Of a stretch of 64,000 nucleotides of DNA, positions 25,990 through 34,668 are shown piece by piece (the stretch's first letter is position 1; the number at the start of each line of letters is the position of its first letter). The DNA comes from Bacillota bacterium. GTDB lineage: Bacteria > Bacillota > Clostridia > Christensenellales > Aristaeellaceae. A model generated the notes under the pieces. That model saw only the letters and a program-made list of their open reading frames with translations, searched no databases and was not told the DNA's origin. The stretch is from positions 124,001 through 188,000 of the forward strand of contig JAEYOV010000076.1 in NCBI GenBank assembly GCA_023411395.1. Direction: 5' to 3'. Position numbers and translations under genes: made by a program.

Positions 25990-26147
25990 CTTGTTACACA
26001 TATGGGTTATTCTGCAGTGCTGTAGCCTCATCCACAGCTGCGAGTGGTACTCGTATTTTGCAGCCCGTTGTTTCTCAACTGAGGACAGGCAAAGGCTAAA
26101 CCAAAGCACAAAACTGTTTTTTCACAGCGCCGGATTTTTTTTGATGC

Positions 26148-26576
26148 TTATTGATCGTTGAACGTCTCAAATATCGCCCCTTCCATGCTGACTATTTCAT
26201 CAATGGGAATCGTTGTCCCATCGGTCATAATAACAACCCGTTTGTGCTCATCGATCTTTTTTGCCATACCGGCAGCAGTAGCATAAGATCCGCCACTTTT
26301 CATTATATCTGGCTGAAAGTAGGTAATTGCGATTTCTGGCTGCTGCGCAATATGCTCTGCGATGATTTGCAATCTATCGTTCAAAGCGTTCGTTGAATAT
26401 TCGTCCAATTCTACTCTCGCATCAGTCAATCTCGCGGTTTCTTTAATGGCGGCGTCGTAGCCGGTCAGCGCAGCGAAAGGGGAAAACTGAGCTGCCCGGT
26501 CAATTGCAGCCATATGAGGGTGTGTTGTAGAGACATGGCGCGGCAGATTGATGATATCTTCATATTCACCCTTCAT
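26148..26576 (-). CDS. YolD-like family protein
   Basis: 142 residues, mainly polar. It matches the YolD-like pattern: MKGEYEDIINLPRHVSTTHPHM at the N-terminus is split here as KGEYEDIINLPRHVS followed by HPHM, then AQFSPFAALTGYDAAI and a C-terminal DGTTIPIDEIVSMEG. YolD-like proteins are regularly encoded next to Y-family polymerases in Firmicutes and may modulate them. Its start overlaps the polymerase stop by 4 bases (ATGA), so it is the second gene of the SOS operon. Confidence 0.88.
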   Translation of the reverse strand: MKGEYEDIINLPRHVSTTHPHMAAIDRAAQFSPFAALTGYDAAIKETARLTDARVELDEYSTNALNDRLQIIAEHIAQQPEIAITYFQPDIMKSGGSYATAAGMAKKIDEHKRVVIMTDGTTIPIDEIVSMEGAIFETFNDQ

Positions 26577-28096
26577 GCCTTGTGCCCTCCAATCTGCCTG
26601 TTTCGATTGACGGTGGTTGCGCCTTCCTCCAAATTCATGCCCTTTAGAATAGCGTTTTTGCCGTGCTTCTTCTTTATTGACAGCATTGCCGCCTGCATTC
26701 GCTTTTCCCGTGCGAAGGAGGCTTCCTCGGCTTCTTTCTGCGCTTTTATAGCCGAGTAATCGGTAAAGATATCAAGCTGCTCAAAAGTGTCTTTCTTTTG
26801 TGAGGATGCTTCATCGGCAACGTGATTCGCCGTAATATTGACCCGCCTGACCAAGAGATTTTTGTCAACGATGCGCTCAAACAGCTCTGTGACGGCTTCC
26901 AAGAGCAGCTTTGCAGAGGAGGTCTGCCTGCCAAGGTTTATAGAACCATGCGCCGATTTTGGAACGGCGCGTCCGTAGCCGTCAACGGTGACCGCCCCGT
27001 GATAGGTCTTCTTTATCATCGGGTCAGTCAAGCTTTCAATATCATATCCAACCGCCAAAACAAGCTGGTCTGTCACGAGTTTCTTATCGACCAAATCGAG
27101 CGCCAGGAGATCGGTCATTTCGCGCACGATCAGTTTTGCCTTATCGGACGTATACGGGCTGTGCAGCACCTGCCCCGATCCGATGCTGTTTGTACTTGGC
27201 TTGTACGCCTTAATATCAGCCATTGTGCAGGGCTCCCATCCCCACGCATGGTCGATCAGCAATTCAGCGTTGATGCCGAACAGCTTGTACAGAAAATTCT
27301 CGTTGAAATAATCGGAAGGTTTTCCCAGGGAGCAGCGCGCGATGTCGCCCATCGTAAAAAGGCCGTGTTCTTCCAGCTTCGTCCCATATCCCCTGCCGAC
27401 GCGCCAGAAGTCTGTAAGAGGCCGATGCGACCACAGCAATCGGCGATAGCTCATTTCGTCGAGTTCTGCAATCCTCAAGCCGCTTAAGTCAGCCGGGATG
27501 CGCTTTGCCTGGATGTCCATCGCGACCTTGCTGAGGTACAGGTTCGTGCCGATGCCCGCTGCCGCTGTAATACCGGTAGTTTCCAGTACGTCCAAGATCA
27601 TTTTCGAAGCAAGCTCGCGGGCCGTGAGGTTGTAAGTGTTCAGGTAAGCGGTGGCGTCTATCAATACCTCATCGATGGAATAAACATGAATGTCTTCCGG
27701 TGCGATGTACTTCAAGTAAACATGATAGATCCGCGTGCTGTACGCTATATAGAGCGCCATTCTTGGCGTTGCAACGATGTAGTCCAGCGAGAGGCCTGGT
27801 GTAGATTTCAATTCGGAATCATTGTAGGAAGAACCGGAGAAGGTACGTCCCGGTGCTTTGCTCCGCCGCGCCGCGTTTACCTCACCGACCTTTTGCACGA
27901 CCTCAAAAAGCCTCGCCCTGCCGGAGATGCCGTATGATTTGAGGGATGGGGAGACGGCAAGGCAGATGGTTTTCTCGGTGCGGCTGGAATCAGCGACGAC
28001 CAGGTTGGTGGTCATCGGATCAAGCTGCCGCTCAACGCATTCCACCGAGGCATAGAAGGATTTCAGGTCAATGGCGATATATACTCTGTCCTTCAT
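26573..28096 (-). CDS. Y-family DNA polymerase, UmuC-like (translesion synthesis)
   Basis: 507 residues. The catalytic palm has AIDLKSFYASVECVERQLDP near the N-terminus (first Asp about residue 9) and YSIDEVLIDAT (about 138-148; the usual SIDE acidic pair), followed by thumb and little-finger domains (GIGTNLYLSKVAMD; LGRQTSSAKLL). It copies past DNA damage with low fidelity. A GGAGG-rich site lies 14 or more bases before the ATG. Upstream is a consensus promoter overlapped by a LexA box, so expression should be SOS-induced. The YolD-like gene is cotranscribed. Confidence 0.93.
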   Translation of the reverse strand: MKDRVYIAIDLKSFYASVECVERQLDPMTTNLVVADSSRTEKTICLAVSPSLKSYGISGRARLFEVVQKVGEVNAARRSKAPGRTFSGSSYNDSELKSTPGLSLDYIVATPRMALYIAYSTRIYHVYLKYIAPEDIHVYSIDEVLIDATAYLNTYNLTARELASKMILDVLETTGITAAAGIGTNLYLSKVAMDIQAKRIPADLSGLRIAELDEMSYRRLLWSHRPLTDFWRVGRGYGTKLEEHGLFTMGDIARCSLGKPSDYFNENFLYKLFGINAELLIDHAWGWEPCTMADIKAYKPSTNSIGSGQVLHSPYTSDKAKLIVREMTDLLALDLVDKKLVTDQLVLAVGYDIESLTDPMIKKTYHGAVTVDGYGRAVPKSAHGSINLGRQTSSAKLLLEAVTELFERIVDKNLLVRRVNITANHVADEASSQKKDTFEQLDIFTDYSAIKAQKEAEEASFAREKRMQAAMLSIKKKHGKNAILKGMNLEEGATTVNRNRQIGGHKA

Positions 28097-28149
28097 AATT
28101 CTTCTTTGGCCACCTCCTTAAGAAATCATTCGCTTGTCAAATTGGACTT

Positions 28150-28221
28150 TTATCTGCCACAGTCCAACGGTATTCTCTCAAAGCGGTCATGGGAGTATGT
28201 AATATGATGCCACGCTTCCAT
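28150..28221 (-). CDS. Possible 23-residue leader ORF before the UmuC-like gene
   Basis: Inside the roughly 150-base leader between the LexA-controlled promoter and the polymerase gene, a frame opens at ATG (28219-28221) and closes at TAA (28150-28152). The predicted peptide contains HHITYSHDRFERIPLDCG, a balanced protein-like composition. The ribosome site before it (GCGAG) is weak. It could be a short conserved SOS leader peptide or the remnant of a longer gene. Confidence 0.35.
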   Translation of the reverse strand: MEAWHHITYSHDRFERIPLDCGR

Positions 28222-28248
28222 AGCTCGCTACACCATTTTTCAAAAACG

Positions 28249-28291
28249 CGAACATATGTTCTATTATAGTCCGCATCTCTTTCTATGTCAA
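28249..28291 (-). promoter_or_regulatory. SOS promoter with LexA (DinR) box
   Basis: On the minus strand TTGACA (plus 28286-28291), 17 bases and TATAAT (plus 28263-28268) form a perfect promoter. Immediately after the -10 is CGAACATATGTTC (28249-28261), which holds the full palindrome GAACATATGTTC of Gram-positive LexA operators. It drives the UmuC-like and YolD-like genes. Confidence 0.93.
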
Positions 28292-28407
28292 CAGGTTTGG
28301 ATTTTATTCGCTAAATGACAAGGAAGTAAGTTATCTGCACTATCGGAGATTGCCTGCGAATCGATAAGCTTCGAGCAACTTGGTTTCTAGCAGTATTCAA
28401 GAAATCA

Positions 28408-28436
28408 TTGCAAGCTTTCCATATTTTTGATAATAT
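28408..28436 (+). promoter_or_regulatory. Promoter of the C69 peptidase/decarboxylase operon
   Basis: TTGCAA at 28408-28413 and TAATAT at 28431-28436 are 17 bases apart and lie 31 bases before the small ORF that opens this rightward unit. The rest of the gap 28292-28407 shows no further feature. Confidence 0.6.
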
Positions 28437-28466
28437 GTTCCTAGAAATGACAGAAAGGTAAAGGTA

Positions 28467-28676
28467 ATGGCATTATACGCGGAGTTGACGAGCCTGTTTG
28501 CCTTCTGCTTCTTTTTTGTTTTTTCAGAACATAATCACACTTTGGATTTTATTGGGAACAAAAATTTCAGATGGCAAAATATTTACAGACCATTCATTAC
28601 GCTCACAATGATTGCAGGTTTGTTATATCCGGTGATAATGGCTCTGAAGAGCCTAAATCAGGAGGAAGACACATGA
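28467..28676 (+). CDS. Small two-span membrane protein, unknown function
   Basis: 69 residues with two hydrophobic segments (about 4-19 and 44-60). A GAAAGGTAAAGG stretch precedes the ATG, and the stop overlaps the start of the C69 peptidase (ATGA), suggesting translational coupling. I recognise no family. It could encode a membrane helper of the peptidase or only a leader. Confidence 0.5.
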   Translation: MALYAELTSLFAFCFFFVFSEHNHTLDFIGNKNFRWQNIYRPFITLTMIAGLLYPVIMALKSLNQEEDT

Positions 28677-30430
28677 AAAACACATCCAGACCAGCAAAGT
28701 ATCTTGTATCCCTCTTAGCGCTTCTCGTGTTGCTGGCCGCGACACAGGCGTCGCTGGCCTGTACAGGCCTGTATGTGGGCAAAGAGGTCAGTGAGGACGG
28801 CTCCACCATCATCGCCAGAAGCGAGGATATGCATCCGCGCGCGGCCTTCAAGCGGTTCCTTGTAATTGATCGCGTGGAGAATGAGCCGGGAAGGACGTAC
28901 GATAGCCCAAACGGATTTTCTTATCCATTGCCGGCGACAACGTATAAGTACACATCTGTTCCCGAAGCGGCATGCATGGAAATAGGCACTTTCCCGGCCG
29001 CCTGCGCCAATGAGTACGGGGTGTGCGTGACGGCCACTGTAACTGGATATATCTGCGCCGCGGCCAAGGATGCCGATCCGCCAGTTGAAAAAGGCAACGG
29101 CGAAGCTGTCCTGGCCGGGCTCATCGCAGCCACGTGCAAGACTGCGCGGGAGGGCGTAGAGCTGATTGCGGAACTCATGGAGACCTATGGCAGTTGTGAG
29201 CAGAACATTGTCATGATCGCCGATCAGAAAGAGGCCTGGTATGTGGAAATGTATACAGGCCACCAGTGGGCTGCGGTAAAAATGCCGGATGACAAGGTGG
29301 CGGTATACGGCAATGAGTTTATGCTGGATACCATTGATCCCAAGAGTGACGATGTGATGTATTCTCCTGATCTCTTCTCGCTGCCTGAGAAAGCCGGATT
29401 CGCCGTCTATAAAGAGGATGGGCAACTCGATCTGTTCCGGACATACGCGGGCGGCCTGGCCGACTACGCCAACCGCCGCACCTGGGCAGGGCACCACCTT
29501 CTGGCCCCCTCCACCGCCGGTGAATATGCCACGGAAACCAAGTATGATCTTTTCTACTCGCCTGATAAGAATGTCTCCATTTCAGACGTGATGGCACTGT
29601 TCCGCTACCGCTTTGAAGGCACGGATTTTTGCCCGGATGAGACAGGTAAAGACGATGTCCGCGTCATAGCGACAGAAACGACAGCTGAGGCGCACATCAT
29701 ACAAGTTTACGACAAACTGCCTGCCGAGGTTTCCGCAGTCACATGGCTGTGCATGGCAAACGCCGAGCATGCGGTTTACCTGCCGATATCATCCCTTGTT
29801 ACAGGAGCCAGTGAAGCTTTCACCAAGGACGTCCTCACCTATGGTTACGATGACACAGCCGCCTCCTGCATCTTCAAGCAGCTTTGCACACTGTCCGAGC
29901 AGGATCGAAAGCTGTTCGGCCAGGGTGTGCGCGATTATTGGCATTTTGTTGAGCAGCGGCTCATAGCAGAGTTCCCGTCGGTGATTGAGCAGACTGCAAA
30001 AATATACGAGACATCGCGTGAAGAGGCGGCGGCCTATGCGACGAATTACTGCGTCACTCTTCAGGAGGAAGCGCTCAACGACGCCAAGCGCCTTTTCAAA
30101 GACCTGCTGTGGTATATGATGGGTACCACTGATACATTAAAGCACAAATTCGATTACGACACGTTGACAATGTCAAAGGACCCCGTCATCGTAGCTCCCT
30201 TTGAGGCGGCAGTCGATATCAAAAAAGCCGGCGAAAGCCTCGGCTATGCGGTTTCCTTACGTGACAATGAACTCTTATTCGAAAAGGATGGAAAAACAGT
30301 GACTGCATCTGTCGCCGCGGTTTCCTCCATAGTGGCCGGGGAAACGACATACAAGGATGCCGTCGCTTCGGCATACGTCCTGGACGGCGTGCTGTATATG
30401 CCGCTTTCTTTCCTCAAATCATTACAGTAG
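28673..30430 (+). CDS. Secreted C69-family peptidase (N-terminal Cys nucleophile hydrolase)
   Basis: 585 residues. The signal peptide (about residues 1-29) ends at SLA just before CTGLYVGKEVSEDG, so cleavage would expose the catalytic N-terminal Cys of dipeptidase/acylase type C69 enzymes. Characteristic GSTIIARSEDMHP follows. The last 70 residues (about 515-585) resemble a partial copper-amine-oxidase-like N-terminal stalk domain. The start ATG at 28673 has AGGAGG 7 bases upstream and overlaps the small ORF. It should work outside the membrane, perhaps on peptides or cell-wall amides. A phosphatidylserine-decarboxylase-like gene follows after 79 bases. Confidence 0.9.
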   Translation: MKNTSRPAKYLVSLLALLVLLAATQASLACTGLYVGKEVSEDGSTIIARSEDMHPRAAFKRFLVIDRVENEPGRTYDSPNGFSYPLPATTYKYTSVPEAACMEIGTFPAACANEYGVCVTATVTGYICAAAKDADPPVEKGNGEAVLAGLIAATCKTAREGVELIAELMETYGSCEQNIVMIADQKEAWYVEMYTGHQWAAVKMPDDKVAVYGNEFMLDTIDPKSDDVMYSPDLFSLPEKAGFAVYKEDGQLDLFRTYAGGLADYANRRTWAGHHLLAPSTAGEYATETKYDLFYSPDKNVSISDVMALFRYRFEGTDFCPDETGKDDVRVIATETTAEAHIIQVYDKLPAEVSAVTWLCMANAEHAVYLPISSLVTGASEAFTKDVLTYGYDDTAASCIFKQLCTLSEQDRKLFGQGVRDYWHFVEQRLIAEFPSVIEQTAKIYETSREEAAAYATNYCVTLQEEALNDAKRLFKDLLWYMMGTTDTLKHKFDYDTLTMSKDPVIVAPFEAAVDIKKAGESLGYAVSLRDNELLFEKDGKTVTASVAAVSSIVAGETTYKDAVASAYVLDGVLYMPLSFLKSLQ

Positions 30431-30509
30431 CTGTCGCAGGGTGCATGGGCTTTGATGCCGGGTACAAAATCAATGATCAGGAACGAAAAATACAAAGGAA
30501 GATATTCTC

Positions 30510-31838
30510 ATGAAAAACAAATGCAAGAAGCTGAGCTTTCTCCTGGTTCTTCTGCTTTTGGCAGGTTCTCTGTTGCCCTTTGCTGCAGCTGGGAAAAGCA
30601 CCTATGTTTACCCGCCTGTCACGGGTCTGACCAGCGACGATACGCTGGGCAACGAACATGCGCCAATCACCCAGGACTTGATCTCCATGGTGAACCACAA
30701 TGCGCAGCTCAAAGCGCTGCTTACTGAATCCATTGCACGCGCCGCGCAAATCAACCCCGACCGCAAAACCAACCCGGCGCAGACACTGGCGGAATACTAC
30801 GACTTCATTGACTGGGCTTCCAAGGCGATGCCCTGGAACATCCTAGATTTATCGGATTGCCGGCTCTACGAAAAAATCGACCAAAGCCTGGACTACTTTT
30901 ACTTTCTCAACGACCAACCGCTGGAAGCGCTGGCGGGCAAGGGATACTACAACAATTCCATTCAGTATGTTGAACCGTATCGTTCGTGGATGATTAATTA
31001 CACCACGCAGTGGGGTCAATACCTTAATACTACAGCCTCCTGGAATGAGGAGGCTTATCAACTGGCATTGGCCGATGAGCGTTTTGGACTGAACACGGGT
31101 ATATATGAGGATCCATCCAACTGGACGACCTTCAACCAGTTCTTCGCCCGCCACTTGAAATCTCCTGATATGCGGCCCATTGACGCATTGGTGGACGATT
31201 CCGTCGTCGTCTCCCCCGCCGATTCCAAACCCCAGGGTGTCTGGCAGATTGATGAAAACAGCCTCATCATCTCGGATGGCGGTGTAGACATCAAATCAAA
31301 CTACTTTGCCTCCGTAGAGGTGCTGCTGGGCGAGAGTGTATACAAGAGCGCTTTTGCGGGCGGCACGCTAACCCACACCTTTCTGGATGTGAACGATTAC
31401 CATCGCTACCACTTCCCCGTCAGCGGCATCATCAAGGAAGTCTTCGTCATCCCTGCCGATGACGCGGCGGGCGGCATTACCATTTGGGATGCGGAGAAGG
31501 GTAAATACATGCTGCAAGCGCAGCAGTTCGGCTGGCAGAATATAGAAACGCGGGGCTGCGTGATTATTGAAACCTTGGATTACGGCCTGGTGGCGGTTCT
31601 CCCCATTGGCATGAGTCAAGTCTCCTCCGTCAACTTTGAGGATACTGTTCAAGTAGGCACCCAAGTAAAAAAGGGTGATATGTTGGGCTGCTTCCTCTTC
31701 GGCGGCAGCGATATCGTGATGCTATTCCAAAAGGGCGCGGATTTCAAATTGACCGCCCCCCAATTGGAGGATGGCTCCTACGATCATATCAACATGGGCA
31801 ACGCATACGGCGTGCTTAACAGCACGCTTACGAAGTAA
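30510..31838 (+). CDS. Exported phosphatidylserine decarboxylase-like protein
   Basis: 442 residues. A signal peptide (residues 1-27) and a 200-residue region of the PSD-associated N-terminal type (FNQFFARHLK, about 204-213, VVSPADSKPQG) precede the decarboxylase domain. Conserved DVNDYHRYHFPVSG (about 290-303) and LDYGLVAVLPIGMSQVSS are present. The self-cleavage site appears as FGGSDIVMLFQ (about 405-415) rather than LGST; the Ser that would become the pyruvoyl group is kept. Being exported, it might act on external phospholipid or related substrates. It follows the C69 peptidase gene in the same operon. Confidence 0.87.
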   Translation: MKNKCKKLSFLLVLLLLAGSLLPFAAAGKSTYVYPPVTGLTSDDTLGNEHAPITQDLISMVNHNAQLKALLTESIARAAQINPDRKTNPAQTLAEYYDFIDWASKAMPWNILDLSDCRLYEKIDQSLDYFYFLNDQPLEALAGKGYYNNSIQYVEPYRSWMINYTTQWGQYLNTTASWNEEAYQLALADERFGLNTGIYEDPSNWTTFNQFFARHLKSPDMRPIDALVDDSVVVSPADSKPQGVWQIDENSLIISDGGVDIKSNYFASVEVLLGESVYKSAFAGGTLTHTFLDVNDYHRYHFPVSGIIKEVFVIPADDAAGGITIWDAEKGKYMLQAQQFGWQNIETRGCVIIETLDYGLVAVLPIGMSQVSSVNFEDTVQVGTQVKKGDMLGCFLFGGSDIVMLFQKGADFKLTAPQLEDGSYDHINMGNAYGVLNSTLTK

Positions 31839-31856
31839 CCCCCGGATACGACATGA

Positions 31857-31908
31857 GATAGGCAGCCAATATAATTATGAACACTCACAATCATAATGGC
31901 TGCCTATC
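31857..31908. terminator. Hairpin between convergent genes
   Basis: Arms GATAGGCAGCCA and TGGCTGCCTATC (12 bp, perfect), with an inner ATTATGA/TCATAAT pairing, form a strong stem between the decarboxylase-like and chagasin-like genes. There is no clear T-run, but position suggests a bidirectional transcription stop. Confidence 0.6.
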
Positions 31909-31937
31909 ATCTCTTCACTGCTTACCAGTGAACTTTT

Positions 31938-33578
31938 CTATTGTAGCAATTTGCTGTAGCAATCCACCCAATCATAGTATTTCTCGGCAATGTTGTAATC
32001 GTGCAGCAGCTTGCCGTTGTTGTTATAATACCCGGTATCTGTCATCCAGCCAGTGATGGCAATGGAAAGATGTGCGATACCCGTATAATCAGCAGCATGA
32101 TAGAAGGTGAACTGGCCATGCCTGGTGCTTTCACCGGGGGCGAGAGGATGGTTGTAGCCGCCCATCAGTGTGTCGCCTCTTGTGCTCATCTGAACGGGTC
32201 TTCCCTGTATATCAAACCCTACCATCTCATAGCGCACCTGAGTAATGTTCATATCGCTCTTGTTTTTCAGCACGATATACGGTTTGCCATCCTTTAACTC
32301 AATGCTGTCAACCACCACAGCCTTGAGCAGGTTGCCTACATTGACATGGATGGAAGCCTTGTAGCCATCTTCCTTTGTGGTAGCCGTCACCGTGCAGCGG
32401 CCCCATTTGTGACCATATATCCTTGCTTTGGTGGAAGTACCTTCCACAGTGGCGATGCTGGGATCGCTGCTGACCCAGGTGATCTCGCCTTTTACGGCAT
32501 TTTTGGGCTCCAGTATGGCGCTGATGGTCGTGTGGCTCCTCACCCCAACGCGCACATCAGGCCTGGAAAAATGCAAACCAGTAGGCGGCTGAGTAACCTT
32601 CAACGAAATGCTGGCCTTCTTTTTGCTGCCGTCTGCGGCTGTGACTGTAATCGTAGCCTTGCCGGCTTTGATTCCGATCACTACACCGTTCTCATCCACC
32701 GCCGCAACTTTGCTGTTGGAGGATTTGTAGGTGAATGCTTTTACGGTTGCCTCCATGGGATCGAGGACAATTTCTATGGGAAGTGTTTGGCCAACATGCA
32801 CCGATTTGGCTTCCGTCCGGAGAGATATCTTCTTGAGCGGAACCACGGGTTCATCCGCTTCGGGTACGCTCATATCGGAAGAAGCAGGCACGGCCGCGCC
32901 GTCAAGAGTCACCTTCTTGTCAGCATCCACCTGGAATAAAAAGGCCATGGTTTCAGCAGGTACCTCATTGCTCCAAGGCTGGGCATAGACGAAGGTGACC
33001 GTGACATCACCCGATTCCACGGCCTCAAAATTCCAGGTATGCATACCGCCGGCCCCTGCCAGCTCCATCGTGTTTTCATCGGGATCGTATTGATTGGAAA
33101 CCTCGGCCAGTATACCGTCCTGGCTGAATGCATAGCTCCAATCATACCCGGTCGTGGGATTTGCGGCAAACGTCATCGACACATCGTTCTCAGATACATC
33201 CACCAAGCTTAACAAAGCCACCTGCCCGGTTGCGTCCACACGATACGTATAGCTGACCGTATGAACCGGCGCCGCCTCGCTTTCCCAGGACCGGGCATAT
33301 GCAAAGTTCACCGTGACTTCGCCTTCCGCAACGCCTTCAAACGTCCAAACATGCGTACCACCTGCGCCCACCAGACTTCCGGAGATATCGTCCGGTTTAT
33401 ACTCGTTAGCAACCTCGCGCAGGACGCCCTCCTTTGTGAGTGCATAGCGCCATATGTAGCCCGTCGTCTGGTTCTCCGCGAGAGAAACGGATACCGTCCT
33501 GTCTTTGACGCCCTCCATAGCTGCAAAACCAGGCAGCATCATCAAGAGTACCAGAACCAAGGACATCCATTTTTTCAT
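31938..33578 (-). CDS. Secreted protein with two chagasin-like (I42) domains and BIG2 domains
   Basis: 546 residues. After a signal peptide (1-20) come two copies of the chagasin/I42 cysteine-protease-inhibitor fold (about 26-115 and 125-215), each with the inhibitory pattern TTGYxW and GAGGxHxWxFE. A BIG2-type Ig region follows (about 240-410; SSNSKVAAVDENGVVIGIKAG and WVSSDPSIATVEG). The C-terminal 130 residues (VVDSIELKDGKPYIVLKN onward) are unassigned. Likely exported to the surface, where it may inhibit host or bacterial papain-like proteases. AAGGAGG precedes the ATG. It is downstream of the small gene at 33607-33717 and of the direct-repeat promoter. Confidence 0.85.
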   Translation of the reverse strand: MKKWMSLVLVLLMMLPGFAAMEGVKDRTVSVSLAENQTTGYIWRYALTKEGVLREVANEYKPDDISGSLVGAGGTHVWTFEGVAEGEVTVNFAYARSWESEAAPVHTVSYTYRVDATGQVALLSLVDVSENDVSMTFAANPTTGYDWSYAFSQDGILAEVSNQYDPDENTMELAGAGGMHTWNFEAVESGDVTVTFVYAQPWSNEVPAETMAFLFQVDADKKVTLDGAAVPASSDMSVPEADEPVVPLKKISLRTEAKSVHVGQTLPIEIVLDPMEATVKAFTYKSSNSKVAAVDENGVVIGIKAGKATITVTAADGSKKKASISLKVTQPPTGLHFSRPDVRVGVRSHTTISAILEPKNAVKGEITWVSSDPSIATVEGTSTKARIYGHKWGRCTVTATTKEDGYKASIHVNVGNLLKAVVVDSIELKDGKPYIVLKNKSDMNITQVRYEMVGFDIQGRPVQMSTRGDTLMGGYNHPLAPGESTRHGQFTFYHAADYTGIAHLSIAITGWMTDTGYYNNNGKLLHDYNIAEKYYDWVDCYSKLLQ

Positions 33579-33606
33579 TTTTTGCTTCCTCCTTTACTTG
33601 AGTTCC

Positions 33607-33717
33607 TTACCAGAAACCTTTGGACAGTCTCTTACCGAACAAGAGAAGGAGGAGGCAAAGGATCAGAATGATAAGTGAACATACACCGGCAAGAATGCTA
33701 CCGCTGTTTCTTTTCAT
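33607..33717 (-). CDS. Small single-span membrane protein (36 residues)
   Basis: The short version starts at ATG 33715-33717 with GGGAGGA 7 bases upstream and encodes one hydrophobic segment (about residues 9-29) with a basic C-terminus. The same frame extends upstream to a TTG at 33799-33801 that also has a good site (AAAGGAGG), giving a 64-residue alternative. It precedes the chagasin-like gene by 28 bases and is likely cotranscribed. Function unknown. Confidence 0.6.
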   Translation of the reverse strand: MKRNSGSILAGVCSLIILILCLLLLLFGKRLSKGFW

Positions 33718-33821
33718 TGTAAATCCTCCCTGCTTGTTCCTCATGGGCGCACTAGCAATAGTATGTATCGCTTCGCCACGCGCCATGAACAGACAATCCA
33801 AAATCAGCCTCCTTTATGTAA

Positions 33822-33854
33822 ATAATAATACATACGGCGTAACAGAAGCGTAAC
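33822..33854 (-). promoter_or_regulatory. Direct-repeat operator/promoter, copy A
   Basis: On the minus strand GTTACGC-TTCT-GTTACGC (plus 33837-33854, 11-base period) is followed 9 bases later by TATTAT (plus 33822-33827). No -35 hexamer is seen, as in promoters activated by OmpR/PhoB-type regulators. The same layout occurs at 36612. Confidence 0.7.
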
Positions 33855-33861
33855 AAGCAAT

Positions 33862-34668
33862 TCAGTTTAACTCCCGGGTATATTTCAGGTTTGTCATCCT
33901 GGCGTTGGTTTCCTCCGCCCAGGAATATTCCGACATATATTCTCCATTGTACTTGGCCGTTGTTTCCTGGTCGCCCAGCATAAAGCGAAAATAATCACAG
34001 GCAAAAGTGTCCGGACGGATGAATTTTAATGAACCCTCCGAGCCCAGTATGAAATCAATCCCGGCGTTTGCCAGTATTTCACGCAGCCGCTTGCATGTCA
34101 TGCGGTAAAGCGCCTTCGTATTTTCATCATCGGGTTTGTCCTCCCAAAGCAGGGAAATCGCCTGTTTGGAGGAAATGGAGCCGCCGTTTCTGTCTACCAG
34201 CAATGCCAGCAGCTCCTTGGGCTTTGGGCTGGAGATTGGATATAGCTCGCCGTCGATATAGACGTCGAAGGTGGGAATCGCTTGGATATATACAGTTTTT
34301 TTCTGTACTCTGCGCATCCTATGCGCCTTTTCCAGCGCCTTCTTTAGCATATCCTTGTTAAAAGGCTTGAGAAAATATCCCAGCGCATCCACGTCAAATG
34401 CTTCCAGTGCGTGTTGATCATACGCCGTCACAAAAAATATGCGCAGATTCTCGTCTATCCTTTTGAGAGCCCTTGCCAGGTCAAGCCCGCGGATTCCCGG
34501 CATTTCAATATCAAGAAACGCTACATCCAGGGCGTTAACCTTGGCGTAATGAAGCGCTTCCTCCGCCTTAAGGAAGGTCTGGACCACGGTGATGCCGGTA
34601 AGCTGATCCGCAATGAGTTTAAATTTTTTTACCGCAAGCGGTTCATCGTCCACATATAGAATCCTCAT
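33862..34668 (-). CDS. Response regulator with OmpR/SARP-like winged-helix domain
   Basis: 268 residues. The receiver domain (1-120) has DDE (7-9), phospho-acceptor Asp in VAFLDIEMPGIRG (about 54) and Lys in YFLKPFNKD (about 104). The C-terminal half (about 130-225) is a transcriptional-regulatory winged helix (PKPKELLALLVDRNGG, ALYRMTCKRLREIL), the type that binds tandem 11-bp direct repeats. Its gene overlaps the kinase gene by 4 bases. The GTTACGC direct repeats just downstream of this gene and upstream of 36745 are its likely targets. Confidence 0.9.
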   Translation of the reverse strand: MRILYVDDEPLAVKKFKLIADQLTGITVVQTFLKAEEALHYAKVNALDVAFLDIEMPGIRGLDLARALKRIDENLRIFFVTAYDQHALEAFDVDALGYFLKPFNKDMLKKALEKAHRMRRVQKKTVYIQAIPTFDVYIDGELYPISSPKPKELLALLVDRNGGSISSKQAISLLWEDKPDDENTKALYRMTCKRLREILANAGIDFILGSEGSLKFIRPDTFACDYFRFMLGDQETTAKYNGEYMSEYSWAEETNARMTNLKYTRELN

